Shown: piece by piece, positions 48,659-60,727 of the stretch
How the letters are laid out: each line of letters opens with the position of its first letter
Position numbering within the stretch: the stretch's first letter is position 1
DNA from: Chromobotia macracanthus
Taxonomy: Eukaryota; Chordata; Actinopteri; Cypriniformes; Botiidae
DNA length: 64,000 nucleotides
Assembly (NCBI GenBank): GCA_036877525.1
Contig: JAZGTH010000031.1
Coordinates: 4,878,501 to 4,942,500 of the forward strand
Reading direction: 5' to 3'
Position numbers and translations under genes: made by a program
Notes under the pieces: model-generated
What the model was told of the DNA's origin: nothing
The model's input: only the letters and a program-made list of their open reading frames with translations
The model's database searches: none

Positions 48659-51084
48659 GGGAGTAATGGACTACCTGTCAAACAATAAATTAATCGGATG
48701 TTTTGTTTTGTTTGTTTGAAACAAGTGCCTCTGACAAGTGTTACCTAACAGTAACGGATCCCAAAAAACAAAAAGAAATCGGATTATCTACACACTCTCA
48801 TGTCTGCTTTTCCAAAGCCCTGAATCCACATTGTTTTAGAATCATAGCACAGCTCTTGTAAACAGCAGTTTATAATAGCCACATGTCAAGCTCCAAATGA
48901 GACAAGAAGGTAGTCATGATATGTCTTCTGAAGCAACATGATGCCTTTGTGTTGACAGACCAAAGTTTTAGTTTCTGTTCTGATTAAGGACAAATTTCTT
49001 TGTAGCCAAAGCTTGTGTCTAGTCTGAATTCTTAAAAAAATACTACCTTTGTGTTTCACAGAAAAAAATAAAAACTTACAGGATTGGAATAACATGAGGG
49101 TTAGTAAATAATAACAAAATTGCAATTTTTGGGTGAACTGTACCTTTAAGAAAAACTCATGACCCAGTTCATCACCAGCCCAAAGAAATCTCCATTCAGT
49201 CTTCAGGATGTCCAAATTACATTGTCTTTATTTTATATTTTGCATGTCCAGTATGGACAGATTGTTGAGGTTACTCATCATATGGATGACAAAGAGGCAT
49301 CTCATAAAGGTTTGCTTAAGAAAAAATAGATTCTGGCAGAGAATAGTCATTGTTTATGGGTGAAATAATTTATGCACATTTAAATGGATTGATAATCACA
49401 GTGACACTGCTATTGTGTGGGTTTAATTTTATGCATCACAAGTGTTAAATATTACTGTATACAAATAAAAATGCTACAGTATTACTGCTGTATTTCAAGA
49501 CCGGATTAACTTGATGTCTTTGAAAAAATAAATTTTTTCTCAGTTGTCCAGTGTGTAATATAAATGTGGGGTCTTGGAAAAATGCTGAATATGCGTTTCA
49601 TATTGTTGTCGCTGTCACAAGGTTTACATTCAGTCAACTGTTGTCACGTTTCATTTGGTTGCTGCTGTTTTTTCATATTCATTTGTTATTATTTATGCAT
49701 TAGTATTCAAGAGAGCAGTATGCATATGTAAATATTACCTCTTAAATACTGCTGTCTTTTTCATTGATGATGATTCAGTTGATAACAGGACAACTGTGAC
49801 ACAGGAAATCTCTCGCATTTGTGTTTCACTCCATCTTTTGCAGTCAGAGTTTCTGCAGTGGGTTGTTAATTCACTGAGCAGTTTGCTAGAGATCCACAAT
49901 GGAAGTTAGACTCATTTTTGTTACGTTCTCTGTTACAACTGTTACTAAATAACAATCATTCTTGGACATATTCAATATTTGTGTATGTCCATTAGCCTTG
50001 AGGTTCAACTTTAATCATATTTTCTGTCCCATTCAACAAATCCTGACAAGTATTTTCCTCATCGGGCTGTTAATATTTAAAGGGAAATGTGCTATGCAAT
50101 CCAGTCAGTGGATACTTATATGTAGAGCATCGTAAGGTTGGCTAACAGACATAAGCACGACATTTTGGGCACAATATTATTTTAATGTGTGAAAAGTTTT
50201 TTGGTAAGATGTTGTGCTTTTGTACATGGTTCACCGCTAAATATTTCCAATGCTAAATGCATTTTTTATGTAATGGGCCTTCAAGCAAAAAAATAAACTA
50301 AGTCTTGAGACTTGATAGCTTTGAATGTCTTGTTTTTCCACAGGAAACATGCTAATCTGTTCAGCTGTGGTTAATGCAAAGTTAATGAGAAATCTAATTG
50401 AATTACATTTGGGACTAAACGCAGTCATTTTAAAACATTGAGGTGAACAAGATGAAATAACCTGCAAGGTATAACAAGAAAGATCTTCTTTTATTACAGG
50501 TAATAGAACAAATCTTATTTGTCAGCTGTCTCAGTCCCCACAAAGCCTTTTAACACAACAAATGAGACTCAAATGAGCCCTTACAGTGTGCACAATAATG
50601 TATTCTTGGCTCAAACTGCCCATAGCAGGCTGTGAGTGGGATTTGGTTTCATCTACTTCTCAACATGCTGCACCAGATTTCAGGTCTTTCTGTGTTATTA
50701 AATACTCGAGCGCCCCCTGTCTGTTGTCATCTATCACTACAGGATGACTTTTGTTCAAAAGGACCTATGGAAAATTCCCTTGGTTCTTATAAACCATAAA
50801 TAAAGCACATAATCTCACACTCCCAATATGTGATCTGCTTCTAATAAAACAAACAAACTAAAGGGTTGCTATCTTGTTAGACACCAACAGTAATTATGAC
50901 AGACACCACAAAAACATAACATAGTTGCAATCAGATTATTATTTTCAATTGTAAATTCGGTCGTAATTTTACTGTTGGCAACTTTACTGTTGTTTTTCTC
51001 TACGATGCTTGCTAGGCCATTACACCGGTGTCGGTCCAGCCTCCCATGTTTACAGTCCAACATCTGGAAGCCCAGCTCGTATAA
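48659..51084. other. frem2 3' UTR and intergenic DNA before the TRIM gene
   Basis: The first AATAAA lies at 48684-48689, only 26 bases after the stop, with others near 49067, 49464 and 49527. Which of them ends the transcript cannot be told. The rest is AT-rich with no supportable gene; short frames here lack domains. Confidence 0.6.
48684..48689 (+). terminator. Possible frem2 polyadenylation signal
   Basis: The hexamer AATAAA lies 26 bases past the frem2 stop codon. It would give an unusually short 3' UTR, so a later hexamer is also possible. Confidence 0.35.
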
Positions 51085-51211
51085 CCAATCAGGTTCGTCA
51101 CTAAGCACCACGTGACTGTACCAGGAAGTGCCTCCAGAATGGGCTCTCTCTCTTTACCGTCTAAAATCGCTATCGGCCCTGTTAAGCAGTTGCACGGTCG
51201 CTTAGCGAAAA
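51085..51211 (+). promoter_or_regulatory. Proximal promoter of the TRIM gene
   Basis: Within 130 bases of the start codon lie an NF-Y type CCAAT box (aaccaatcagg, CCAAT at 51085-51089), an E-box CACGTG at 51109-51114 followed by AC (USF/MiT-TFE type) and an ETS-type core ccaggaagtg at 51121-51130. There is no TATA box. The ATG context (gcgaaaaATGG) has A at -3 and G at +4, a strong Kozak sequence. Site calls rest on consensus matching only. Confidence 0.5.
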
Positions 51212-54200
51212 ATGGCCACCGCCGGAGATTCAAGAGGGGAACTGCAGAGGGAATTAGTTTGTTCCATTTGCCTCGATTATTTCGACGACCCCGTGATTTT
51301 AAAATGCGGGCACAATTTCTGCCGCATGTGCATTTTGATGCACTGGGAGGAAAATGGAGGCGACGATGTGGGTTACCAGTGTCCGGAGTGCAGGATGGTG
51401 TGTGGTTTGTTTTGATAAACGTTGCTAGATTATGAGCCTGTTAGTTACGTTTCTGGTTGAAGGCAAATAACGAATTTGTATGCATTGGGGTCTGAACAGC
51501 TTTACACTCACAGTCTTATAATAATCAACTGTGTTGTTGATCATATGAGATATCAACCAGTCGAGAAGACCCAGCAGCATCCCCGACCACGTTTGTTGTG
51601 TCAGCTGATATAAACGACTGTTTTGTCAGTGCAGTACCGGTTTACATACATGCATGCATGCATATTTTTTTAAATAATTTATTTGCAACTTGGTATTTTT
51701 GCAGGTGTTCGCCAAAATGAGTTTTACCAAGAACTACTTAGTGAAGAACTTGGTGGATAAACTGAGCGACTTCGATTATCTGAAGACGTGCAGGCCCTCT
51801 GCACCGCCGAAACCCGTGAAAATGGACGGGAAATGTGAGCGACACCATGAGGAGCTCAAGCTGTATTGTCACACGGACAGAAAGCCCATCTGCGTGGTGT
51901 GCCGAGAATCAAGAGCCCACCGGTGAGGAGGAAGTGTTGTCTACAGTGCTGTCTACCTAGACAGCATTTTTAATGCGCGTGCTAGCTCACTACTCTGTGC
52001 CCTGTGATGTCGTCTCAATGCAGTGATCATTTAATTGTCTGTTATTCTTATAGACACCATGATGTTGCTCCTGTGCCGGAGGTCGTTGAAGACATGAAGG
52101 TTAGTTCTTGACTGTGTTATCTGTTGTATTGTTGGACTGAGACTTTACATGTAAGTGGGAAATGTCTAGTGCATAAATGTTATTGTTGCACAAAGCTAAC
52201 CTTGGGTTTGGAACTAGGAATAACGTTTTGTCAGCGTTAGTCCAAACAAAAACCTTATGTACCTGAGAATGAACACTTTCCAGACAACCTCAGAAATGTA
52301 TCCGATTGCAAACAGGCCGTGTATTTTATAGTAGCGTTTGAGATGCACAAAGCCAGAATGGTCCTGCATGGAGCATCAGATACATAGTGATAAAGTCAGG
52401 AGGTGAGAAACTGTTCGAACTGTTAGAGCCATGAAGCTGTGAAATGTGACGCCTTTCTGTGTTTTCTGGACCGTGGTGGTACTCCTTCTACATGCCTCAA
52501 GGTCATGTTCAAAACTAGACACCGAATCTGTTGCTTAAGCAAAGCAAGAGGAAAGCATTTGAGAATGAAGGAATGTACTGTAAATGCACTGTTGTCATGT
52601 AGTGAAAACAAGAAAATGGTACGAAGAAAATGAATCTGGCAAATCAACACCAAAAATGTTAAGAAACTCTGCTACTGATTTCTAAGGCTATTAAAACCTG
52701 AAATCTTAAGCTCCGGCACAACCCAGGCCCAGTTTATTTTGGTTACTGTAGCCAGTTTAATAAGTTCAATATGTCCATAAAATTCCTTCTTATCACTTCT
52801 TGTGGCTGTTACCTGGTTATTCATTGCATTACGTGTGATAAGTAAAAAAATTCATTTATTTTGGCCTCATATTTTTGACAGCTTGGAGGAAACCGATGAC
52901 CTCTGAGGATAATGAGTAATGAGTTGATATCTGAATACGAGTTAATAAACTGCTTCATAGTTAAAGTTCTCTCTTATTTTCATATTCAGAGTGAGCTAAA
53001 GCTAAGACTCATCAAGCTGAACTGGCAGAAATCCATGTGTGCTAGAGTAAAGAGCACAGATGAGCAGGCCAAAACTGACGTCAAGGTATGCAAGACCAGT
53101 TGCTCTCACTCTGTCTTTGCAAACATACAATATACTTGAATATTATACTTCTATCAGTTGGTTATACAATCTGTTGTGGGTTCCATGGTCTCTGGAAGAA
53201 GGTCTTTTGCTGACACTCAAATTCATTCTTGACATTTAACAGCTCAAGAAACAAGCCCTGAAGGAGAAGATTGAAGATAATGTTGGTGCCCTGGTTCAGT
53301 TTTTGTTGGATGAGAAGGATGATCTCATAGAAAGGCTGGAGGCAGAAGCGGTAGCCACTATTGGACTGATAGATGAGAACCTGAAGCGCATGGAGAGCGA
53401 GGCAGCCAAAGTGGACAAAGCCATCAGTGAAATTCAGAACCAGCTCAGTGATACTGCTAACTTTGAGGTGAAGAACCTCCCTCAAATTTATCACTTACCT
53501 ACACAACTTCCATCCAACACAGCATTTATGAGGGAAAAAATAAGCTGCTAATGTAATATAAAAATGTAACAATTTTAAATATTAATTTTCCAGGCAATTT
53601 TCCGTACAATGGCATTACCAGGCCTAAACGGAATGTGCAGACTTTTTCCACATTCTCTGAACCAATTTTTGAGGCAAAATCTGTGGAATGGATTTAAACA
53701 TGGTTACATGTATAACATGAGCTAAGAGTACTACACTCTTAACGGTAGTTGAAATCATAATCAAATTAACAAAAATGTTTGATAAGAAAAAACGGTGGGT
53801 GATACACCGAAAGTGGAAGTTTGTGAATGATGGGCATTGGACATCTGTAGAAATCTGCAGAGCTTTCTGTGAATGTATATTCCGTGTGGGGCTGCATGTT
53901 GCTTTGCACACTAAAGGCTAAGCTTACTGCAGTAATTTTTTTGTGATGCAATTTAGGTTTAAAATTTTTGTGTTCTTTTTCTAGGGTATCAGTAATTCAT
54001 ACTCAAGGTATGTGGATCCTTTGTGTATTATTTTGAAATAGATGTTTTGAATAACTTCAGATTAATAATGACTTTATTGTAGGGTTATTGTCTTTAAATT
54101 TGGGGTTATCTTCCTCACAGCCCCTGCCATGTCAACCTTAGCGTTCAGACCTCTGCCTGCCCTCCAGATTTCTCAGAGTTCACGGGTCCCTTTCAGCTCA

Positions 54201-54848
54201 TCATGTGGAAGAAGATGATGCACGTGTTACACACCAGTGAGTGCTGTGTTTTATACATTATTATGTACCAATACATAATGACAGTATAGTCTTACTGACT
54301 GGTTCTCTTGATCTGCAGTGCCTCAGAATCTGACTCTAGATCTGGACACTGCTCACCCATCTTTGGCCATCAGCGACTTCGACACCAAGGTGGAAGAGGG
54401 TCGCGTGCGCTCCCAGGAGCCTGACTTGCCGCAACGTTTCACACGCTTCTTTGGGGTCCTCGCCACTGCTCAGTATTCCAGTGGGCAGCATTACTGGGAA
54501 GTGGATGTACGGGATAAGGGCGTCTGGTATCTGGGTGTCACCACCGAGTACAGCAACCGGAAGGGTTTTGTTAACCTTTCACCCTCTGCTGGCTACTGGA
54601 GCCTGTGTCTCCAAGACCGGCTGTATGCCAATGAAGAAGACTCGCGCGTGCCTGTGGCAGACTATTGGAACTCACCACGCGTTGGAGTCTTTCTGGATTA
54701 CGACAGAGGCCACGTTACATTTTTCGATGCAGTCACCATGAAACGCATCTATAACTTCATCACGTACTTTGATGAGCCTGTGTCCCCTTTCTTTAGCCCT
54801 GGGAAAAACGATCCAGGCAGCCGACTACAGATATGTCATTTTTACTGA
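51212..54848 (+). CDS. Class IV TRIM E3 ubiquitin ligase (RING, B-box 2, coiled coil, PRY-SPRY), 8 exons
   Basis: Exons: 51212-51397, 51705-51922, 52054-52099, 52990-53085, 53243-53467, 53985-54007, 54121-54236, 54319-54848; all GT-AG, total 479 residues. A C3HC4 RING has C17, C20, C32, H34, C37, C40, C57 and C60 (CSICLDYFDDPVILKCGHNF). The B-box 2 starts at C106 (CERHHEELKLYCHTDRKPIC). A coiled coil (about 150-257) comes from the 96- and 225-base exons, and PRY-SPRY (about 300-479) has HYWEVDVRDKGVWYLGV and NSPRVGVFLDYDRG. The 96/225/23/116-base exon pattern is usual for TRIM-SPRY genes. RING TRIMs transfer ubiquitin; the SPRY picks the target. It resembles A33/TRIM39-like proteins, but I cannot name the orthologue. 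It is convergent with trim3. Confidence 0.94.
53985..54007 (+). CDS. 23-base micro-exon of the TRIM gene
   Basis: This exon encodes GISNSYS plus two bases of the next serine codon (phase 0 to 2) and links the coiled coil to PRY-SPRY. It is bounded by ttctag and gtatgt. Exons of this size at this place are typical of SPRY-bearing TRIM genes, which supports the call despite its size. Confidence 0.85.
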
Positions 54849-54885
54849 AAACCACAGGTATTGTTGCATACTTGTGGTGACAAAG

Positions 54886-54891
54886 AATAAA
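54886..54891 (+). terminator. Polyadenylation signal candidate, TRIM gene (proximal)
   Basis: AATAAA lies 38 bases after the stop codon. A further hexamer at 55223-55228 (aaaaataaag) would give a 3' UTR of about 400 bases. Confidence 0.4.
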
Positions 54892-56210
54892 TAACTATAA
54901 AGGATCCTGTCATTGCTATTATCCTAATTAAACCATTCAGGGGCATTTTCTCCTGAAAGCTGGGAGTGTTCACACTCAGTGGGGGTTTTGAGTTCAGTTG
55001 ATCTGAATTAAGAACTAGTTGACACAGACACTAAGAACAGCTTTCATACACCATAATCTGAAGGAGTGAATTCAGTGTCTCTTGCTCTTGAATTATGATG
55101 TAGCCCCACTGACATTCAGGTTGAGAGACTTTGCAGGTTTTTACACAAATGTCAACTCGAGCTGCTTTGTGTAGTCTTGTCTCTGACCTCAGTGTTGTCT
55201 TTTGTACAATGTACAGGTTAAAAATAAAGACTAAGTTGTCCGTCAGGTCAAAAGTTGAATTAGTGGTTGAAATAAGCTAAATTAAAATCAACAGATCTAT
55301 TTGGCAAATAACTTTTAAGCTTTTATCTAGACCACTGTGTGTATCCCATTATATGGCATATATTAAGTATTTGCGTTTATTGATTTTTGGCACAGTTTTA
55401 TCTTATTTGAAAGGGATACATTTGTTAGACAAATTTTCCTGTCACTGTATTACATAAAATGTGCAAACATATCTTAGCTGCAGAACGCGATAGGTGCTAT
55501 GCAACTAAGTACCTGTGGCGAGTTTCCAGTAACAAAGTAGGTCAGAGCATTGCTTAGTTCACTCAATAGAGATTCATTTGTATAAATGACTCCTAAAGCT
55601 ATATGCATTTACATTACTTTTCTAACATGAGATTCATTATATTATTTTAATCAGTTTTGTTCAACATTGTAGGCTGATGAACAGAGATGCTGGCTTTAGT
55701 TTCCATTTATACAAAACAAGCACAAAATGTCAGTTATGTTTTGTATCTTTTACTGGAGCTCAGCGTTTTTTGACCTTGGGTGTTAATTGTTGAAGAAAGT
55801 TACGGTTGTTCATACAAAAACATTTGTTGTTCACAAGCTCAAAATTCATTGTGAAATAAAAGCTGGAATATTTTGTGCAAATGCCATTGTAGAAAATGCA
55901 TCTGACCTCAACAGGGTAACATATATTGCCACAATATAGCAAGCATTACTGATGTTGTACTCTGTATGATTTGAGCTTTGTTTAACGTAAAGAATTGGTT
56001 AATCATTATTTTCTCACAAGGAATGAGTTCAACTTGAACACATTATTTTGTATGTGTAATGTTTTTAATTCCTTTTAATCATTGATGTAAGAACTGTTAC
56101 CTTTGAGCCTAACAGCTGGATGGCACCATGTGTAGATTTTACTTCTGTGTGACTTGTTAAAACCACTGCAATATGTTAAGCATTTTTTGCAGTAGTACAG
56201 ATGTTTGGAA

Positions 56211-56216
56211 AATAAA
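56211..56216 (+). terminator. Polyadenylation signal candidate, TRIM gene (distal)
   Basis: AATAAA in the run 'ggaaaataaaattt' after a T-rich stretch. It is the most distal plus-strand signal before the minus-strand signal of trim3. Confidence 0.35.
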
Positions 56217-56337
56217 ATTTGAAATTACTATTTTGTTTTGTAATAATTCAAATGACAAGGAAGCAGAATAGTTCAATTTTAAGATTGCTAGTTCATTGAT
56301 TTTGAAAAAGACAAGGTTTGGTTTTCAAGTGACAGTA

Positions 56338-56343
56338 TTTATT
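56338..56343 (-). terminator. Polyadenylation signal candidate, trim3
   Basis: TTTATT on the plus strand reads AATAAA on the minus strand, about 1.3 kb after the trim3 stop. The hexamer at 57538-57543 is a nearer alternative. Confidence 0.35.
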
Positions 56344-57648
56344 TCAAACTGTGACCAACCAGTAAAATGAACACACGGTTGATTCTTCTTGTGTTATATC
56401 TTCATATGCGATTTACCTATAAAGCACATTAAACCGTTTGTCCAAGCACTAGATCATGCATTGGATTGAGTTACGGAAGCAACTAATTATGTTGACTTGC
56501 AGTTTGCTTATAATCAATATATAGAATATATTTTTTGGTTGTTACATCCAGCCTGGCAATAGTGGATCATTAAAGGTCTAAACATGTTAACATGCAAAAA
56601 AATGTTCTCTGCACAGATAGTAATATATATGTTTACAGTTCCAACTGTAATTCAACTTTCATAAACCTTGTACAGTATTACATAGAAAATAGATTATTAT
56701 TGAAACGTCATAATCTTCAAGAGACATTTTGAAATCATTGGCTGCTGATGATGTAAGACATTAAAACATTCCGGGATAGGTTTGTGTACAAAACATAAAA
56801 AAATTAAGCAAAAACTATAATACTGACAGAAAACATTTGGTTGCTAAACTGTGAACACACCAATAAATGAATATGAATGATTATTTACAAAGACATAATT
56901 CCATATAGGTTATCGTCTCTATAGAACATTAAAAATACAACATACTTGAAATAATTGGGTTAGTTTTTTTCTAGTTCCTCTTTAATCTAAGTTTGACTTC
57001 TGAACTCCACATAAACTAGCCCTGTGCTTTAGAAAAATAAATAATTTGGAATGGAAAATAAAAATATGTACTTTCCCTGTATTCAGTCTGCATGTTCTGA
57101 ACACCAGGTTGGCTAAAAGCGCTCGCTCCAGACAGCTCACGTATAATGAAATCTTAGTGGTAAATGCTGTCATAGTCAGAACAATACAAGAAGCCAGTGT
57201 CATTTACAGGTTACATACACCCAATATGTCCATATGTACAGAAATTTGTATATTTACATAAGCAGGACACAACAAATAAAATTCACAATTTTTGTTGGAG
57301 TTGTGAGATAGAGTCAATATCACTACGAAGAGGGAAATAACACTTCTGGAAGAGTTTAAGCAGCGGAAAACCAAATGCTTTGATATATATAATTTATACA
57401 TAACTTATAAATCCAGAATGATTTTCATTAAGAATCTGTGCTTATTGATATGGTTTCTGATACATACAATCAACATTCCCAGTTAAGACAGAAGTGTTTT
57501 GGAAAATCAGTAGAAGGTACAAGAAAAGTGCTTTTTGTTTATTTGAGTCGTCCTCTCTGGTTTGGTTGAGGATTTAGCTGATATTAGTGTGTTGCTGGAG
57601 AAGCTGTGGCACCTGAGGCAGGACCTGAGGTGCATAAGGCCCTATAAG

Positions 57649-59251
57649 TTACTGAAGGTACCTGTAGACTTTAAAACAATGGTTACCAGAGTCAGCCACC
57701 ACAACATGGCCGTCAGAGGTCAAAGCCAGACCCTGTGGTCCATACAGAGGGTCTGCACTTGTGTTGATGTAGGAAAGAAATGAACCTGAGCTATCAAACA
57801 CCTGAGGGGGAAACAACAAGAGAAACAAATTTGACAAATTTGTGTGGGGCAAAATGAGTCGTCAATATTTTGGTTCCTTTTTTTTAGAAGACTGTACATT
57901 TAAAATGCATGTGGGTTAGGTTTAACTGCAAATGTTAATTTTTGTTGGTTAATTCAACTTGTCAATACTTGACAATAGAAATGGACACAAAACACCAATT
58001 CTGATTTCATGGAGTTTTAAAATGTTACAGCATTGTAGAGACTGATCTATTGCAAAAGTGCTTCCAAAATAAGTATTTCACTAGAGATGATCTGGAGAGG
58101 ATGTGTGTTTGTTAATACCTGTATTCTGCTGTTTCCCCAGTCTGCTACAATGATGTTTCCATTAATATCCACAGCAACTCCTGTAGGAGCATTAAACTGG
58201 CCATTTCCCTCTCCATGAGAACCAAATTTAAACAAAAACTCCCCATCTGCACTGTAGACCTAAGAAAAAAAATTATTTTGAAACATGTAGCATCTTTATG
58301 AAATACAAACATGAATGACTATAGTAAGCACCATTAATGATCTAAACAGGTAGAGGAAAGCTCACCTTAACAGAGTGGTTATGGAAGTCTGTCACTACGA
58401 TTTCATTTTTGTTGCTGACAGCAACAAAGTGTGGACCTGAATGTGACAGAACAGAAAATAAGGGCAGATATGAGAGATGGAGGGTTGATACATGATAGAG
58501 ACAGAGGAAGGCAGGAGATGGAGAGATGGAGGACAGCAGCAGGAATGTCATGTATAAATCAGAATCAGACCCCACAGGTGATCAGATAAATCCTGTGAGC
58601 TGATAATAATACTGAATCCTACTTCCATTTAATTAGACAGCTGGCTAATCCATTTGATGGTGATTCTTTAAATGGCAGGATTTTGTTTAGATAAAAACAC
58701 AAAGCGTAAATTCATTACCCAATTAAACTTATATTTAAATTTATATATCGTAAATTTCATTATATGATCACAGCATTGATCAGTAATTTCCCTTAGTTCA
58801 ATATGAAAATATGGTTTACCTTTATGATTTCTAGCATTTTAGGTTTTTATGAATAAGAGAAACTCCCAAATCTTGGGATGTGAATTCACTCAATACTTAC
58901 TGAACCCAGGGCCAGATTTACTAAACTTTTGCTCCAGTGCAAACTTTGCACTACATTTGTCTAAAAGGGAATGGGAAAACAGACAAGGGTAAGCAAATAA
59001 ATGAAATTGCAGAAGGGGTTTCTTTAAAAAGAAAAAAGCACTTCAGTAACATTTGAAGTGGTGCAGGATGCAAACCATCAAGTGCTTGTAAGTTAGCATG
59101 GAACACTAAAGGAAGTATGATCGCCTGGAGATGCACATTTCAAACCAAGATGCATCTGTGTGTCAGCAAGAAGCATGCAAGCCACAAGCACTTTCTTTAT
59201 AGAGGTTAGTAAAAGCATTACAATAAGCAGAAGACAGGGAAGTAATGGATA

Positions 59252-59331
<80 letters not shown>

Positions 59332-60727
59332 AAAGCATGATTAATATATATGTACCAATATCTTGGTATAGCTCCATAACCTGCCAGACTTTAAGGAGTT
59401 TTTAGGCTCATACATGCATGCATTGGCCTTAACTATTTATCAAAACAGACAGATGCAATTTATACCTCAGGCTAACTAAAACATGGGTGCAGAACAGAGG
59501 CAGGGAAACTTTACACACTGGAACTGAAGCCTGGGTAAATCTGGCCATTTCTGTGTTATAAGACACACACACACTGGTCTATGGACTGTGTATTTGTCCT
59601 CCCACAATGGTTTATCACCCATCTGGCTCATAATAGGATGTTTTATGCTCTGCTGCGATATATATACAAATGCTTCCCCTGCAAAATGTCCATTTCTAGC
59701 ATTTGAACATCATCTGGCATTTGTTTATTTTGACCAAGGCTGTTTCTGTAAACTCTAATTTACAGTGATGATGACTGCTGACATTTGAAAGCACAAGAAG
59801 AGTCCCTGAGTTGAACAAATGGGGGATGAGTATTAGCAAAAGATGTTAGAGGACAAGCAATCACAACACACAGTGCTTGACTGTGAAGAGTCTTAATTTC
59901 TGGTTACGTTAACAACACTTCTGCAACTCTTTCAATAACCACACACATTTCAAATCCCAGTGCATTTGTTAAACCCAGACAATATAACCATTACAACATA
60001 GAAACTGCTTGGCATTAATCAACATTGTACTTATTGATGTGATTTTTTTGCTTCTCTCCTGTACCTGCAAACTGTCTGTCTGAGGTGCCTCTGGCTCCAA
60101 ACTTGGTTACCAGTTTGCCATTAGACTGAAAGATAAACACACAGCAGGCTTTGTTATCCACTGCGATGATATGACCGTTTCTGTCCACTGCTACACCTTT
60201 GGGTCCCATCAGACGTCCAGCACCGATCTTATTCTGCAAAAAGAGGGGGAAAGTTAGAAGATGTTATGATATAAAAAAATAACTGATTAAAAATGTGACT
60301 TAAACATCACCTTGAATTTCCCATCAAAAGAGAAGATGCTGATCCATCTGTTATCATAATCAGCTACTATAATGTCTCCATTTGTGTCGACTGCCACACC
60401 TGTGGGTCTCTGCAGTTGACCTGGGGAACGACCTCTGGCTCCAAATCGTGCTTTAAACTGCCCGTCATTTGTAAACACCTTCATAAAGACACGTTTAAAT
60501 TTAACATTATGATTAACAAGATAAATAAAAAAGGACAGCAACTACTACACTAATCCATGAATTACATTTTTTGCTAAATCCTGTGATTTTTACAGTATTG
60601 CCATGGATTGCGAAATGACCAACCTGTATGCATTGGTTATTGCTGTCTGCTACAATCACCCTCCCACTGATGGAGGCACAGATGCCCTGTAGATTAGTGA
60701 ACTCTCCCTTCTCCCTCCCACGAGAGC
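57649..60727 (-). CDS. trim3: trim3 exons 6-11: NHL beta-propeller
   Basis: These six exons (60624-60727, 60311-60478, 60065-60233, 58366-58436, 58119-58259, 57649-57801) encode the six-bladed NHL propeller. Successive blades carry the repeated core seen as GVAVDTNGDIIVADYDNRW, GVAVDRNGHIIAVDNKACC, EIVVTDFHNHSVK, GVAVDINGNIIVADWGNSR and GLALTSDGHVVVADSGNHC. The domain binds targets (RNA or protein) in this family. The stop TAA is at 57649-57651. Confidence 0.94.

Larger units (their letters stand above)
54849..57648. other. Convergent 3' regions of the TRIM gene (+) and trim3 (-)
   Basis: There is no coding sequence. Plus-strand AATAAA signals lie at 54886, 55223 and 56211; a minus-strand AATAAA (plus TTTATT) lies at 56338-56343, with another TTTATT at 57538. 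The stretch is AT-rich and repeat-poor, consistent with two 3' UTRs. Confidence 0.6.

Noticed and set aside
59093..59377. Minus-strand ORF with a Tyr-Ile run
   Set aside because: It is a translation of the (AT)n microsatellite in a trim3 intron.
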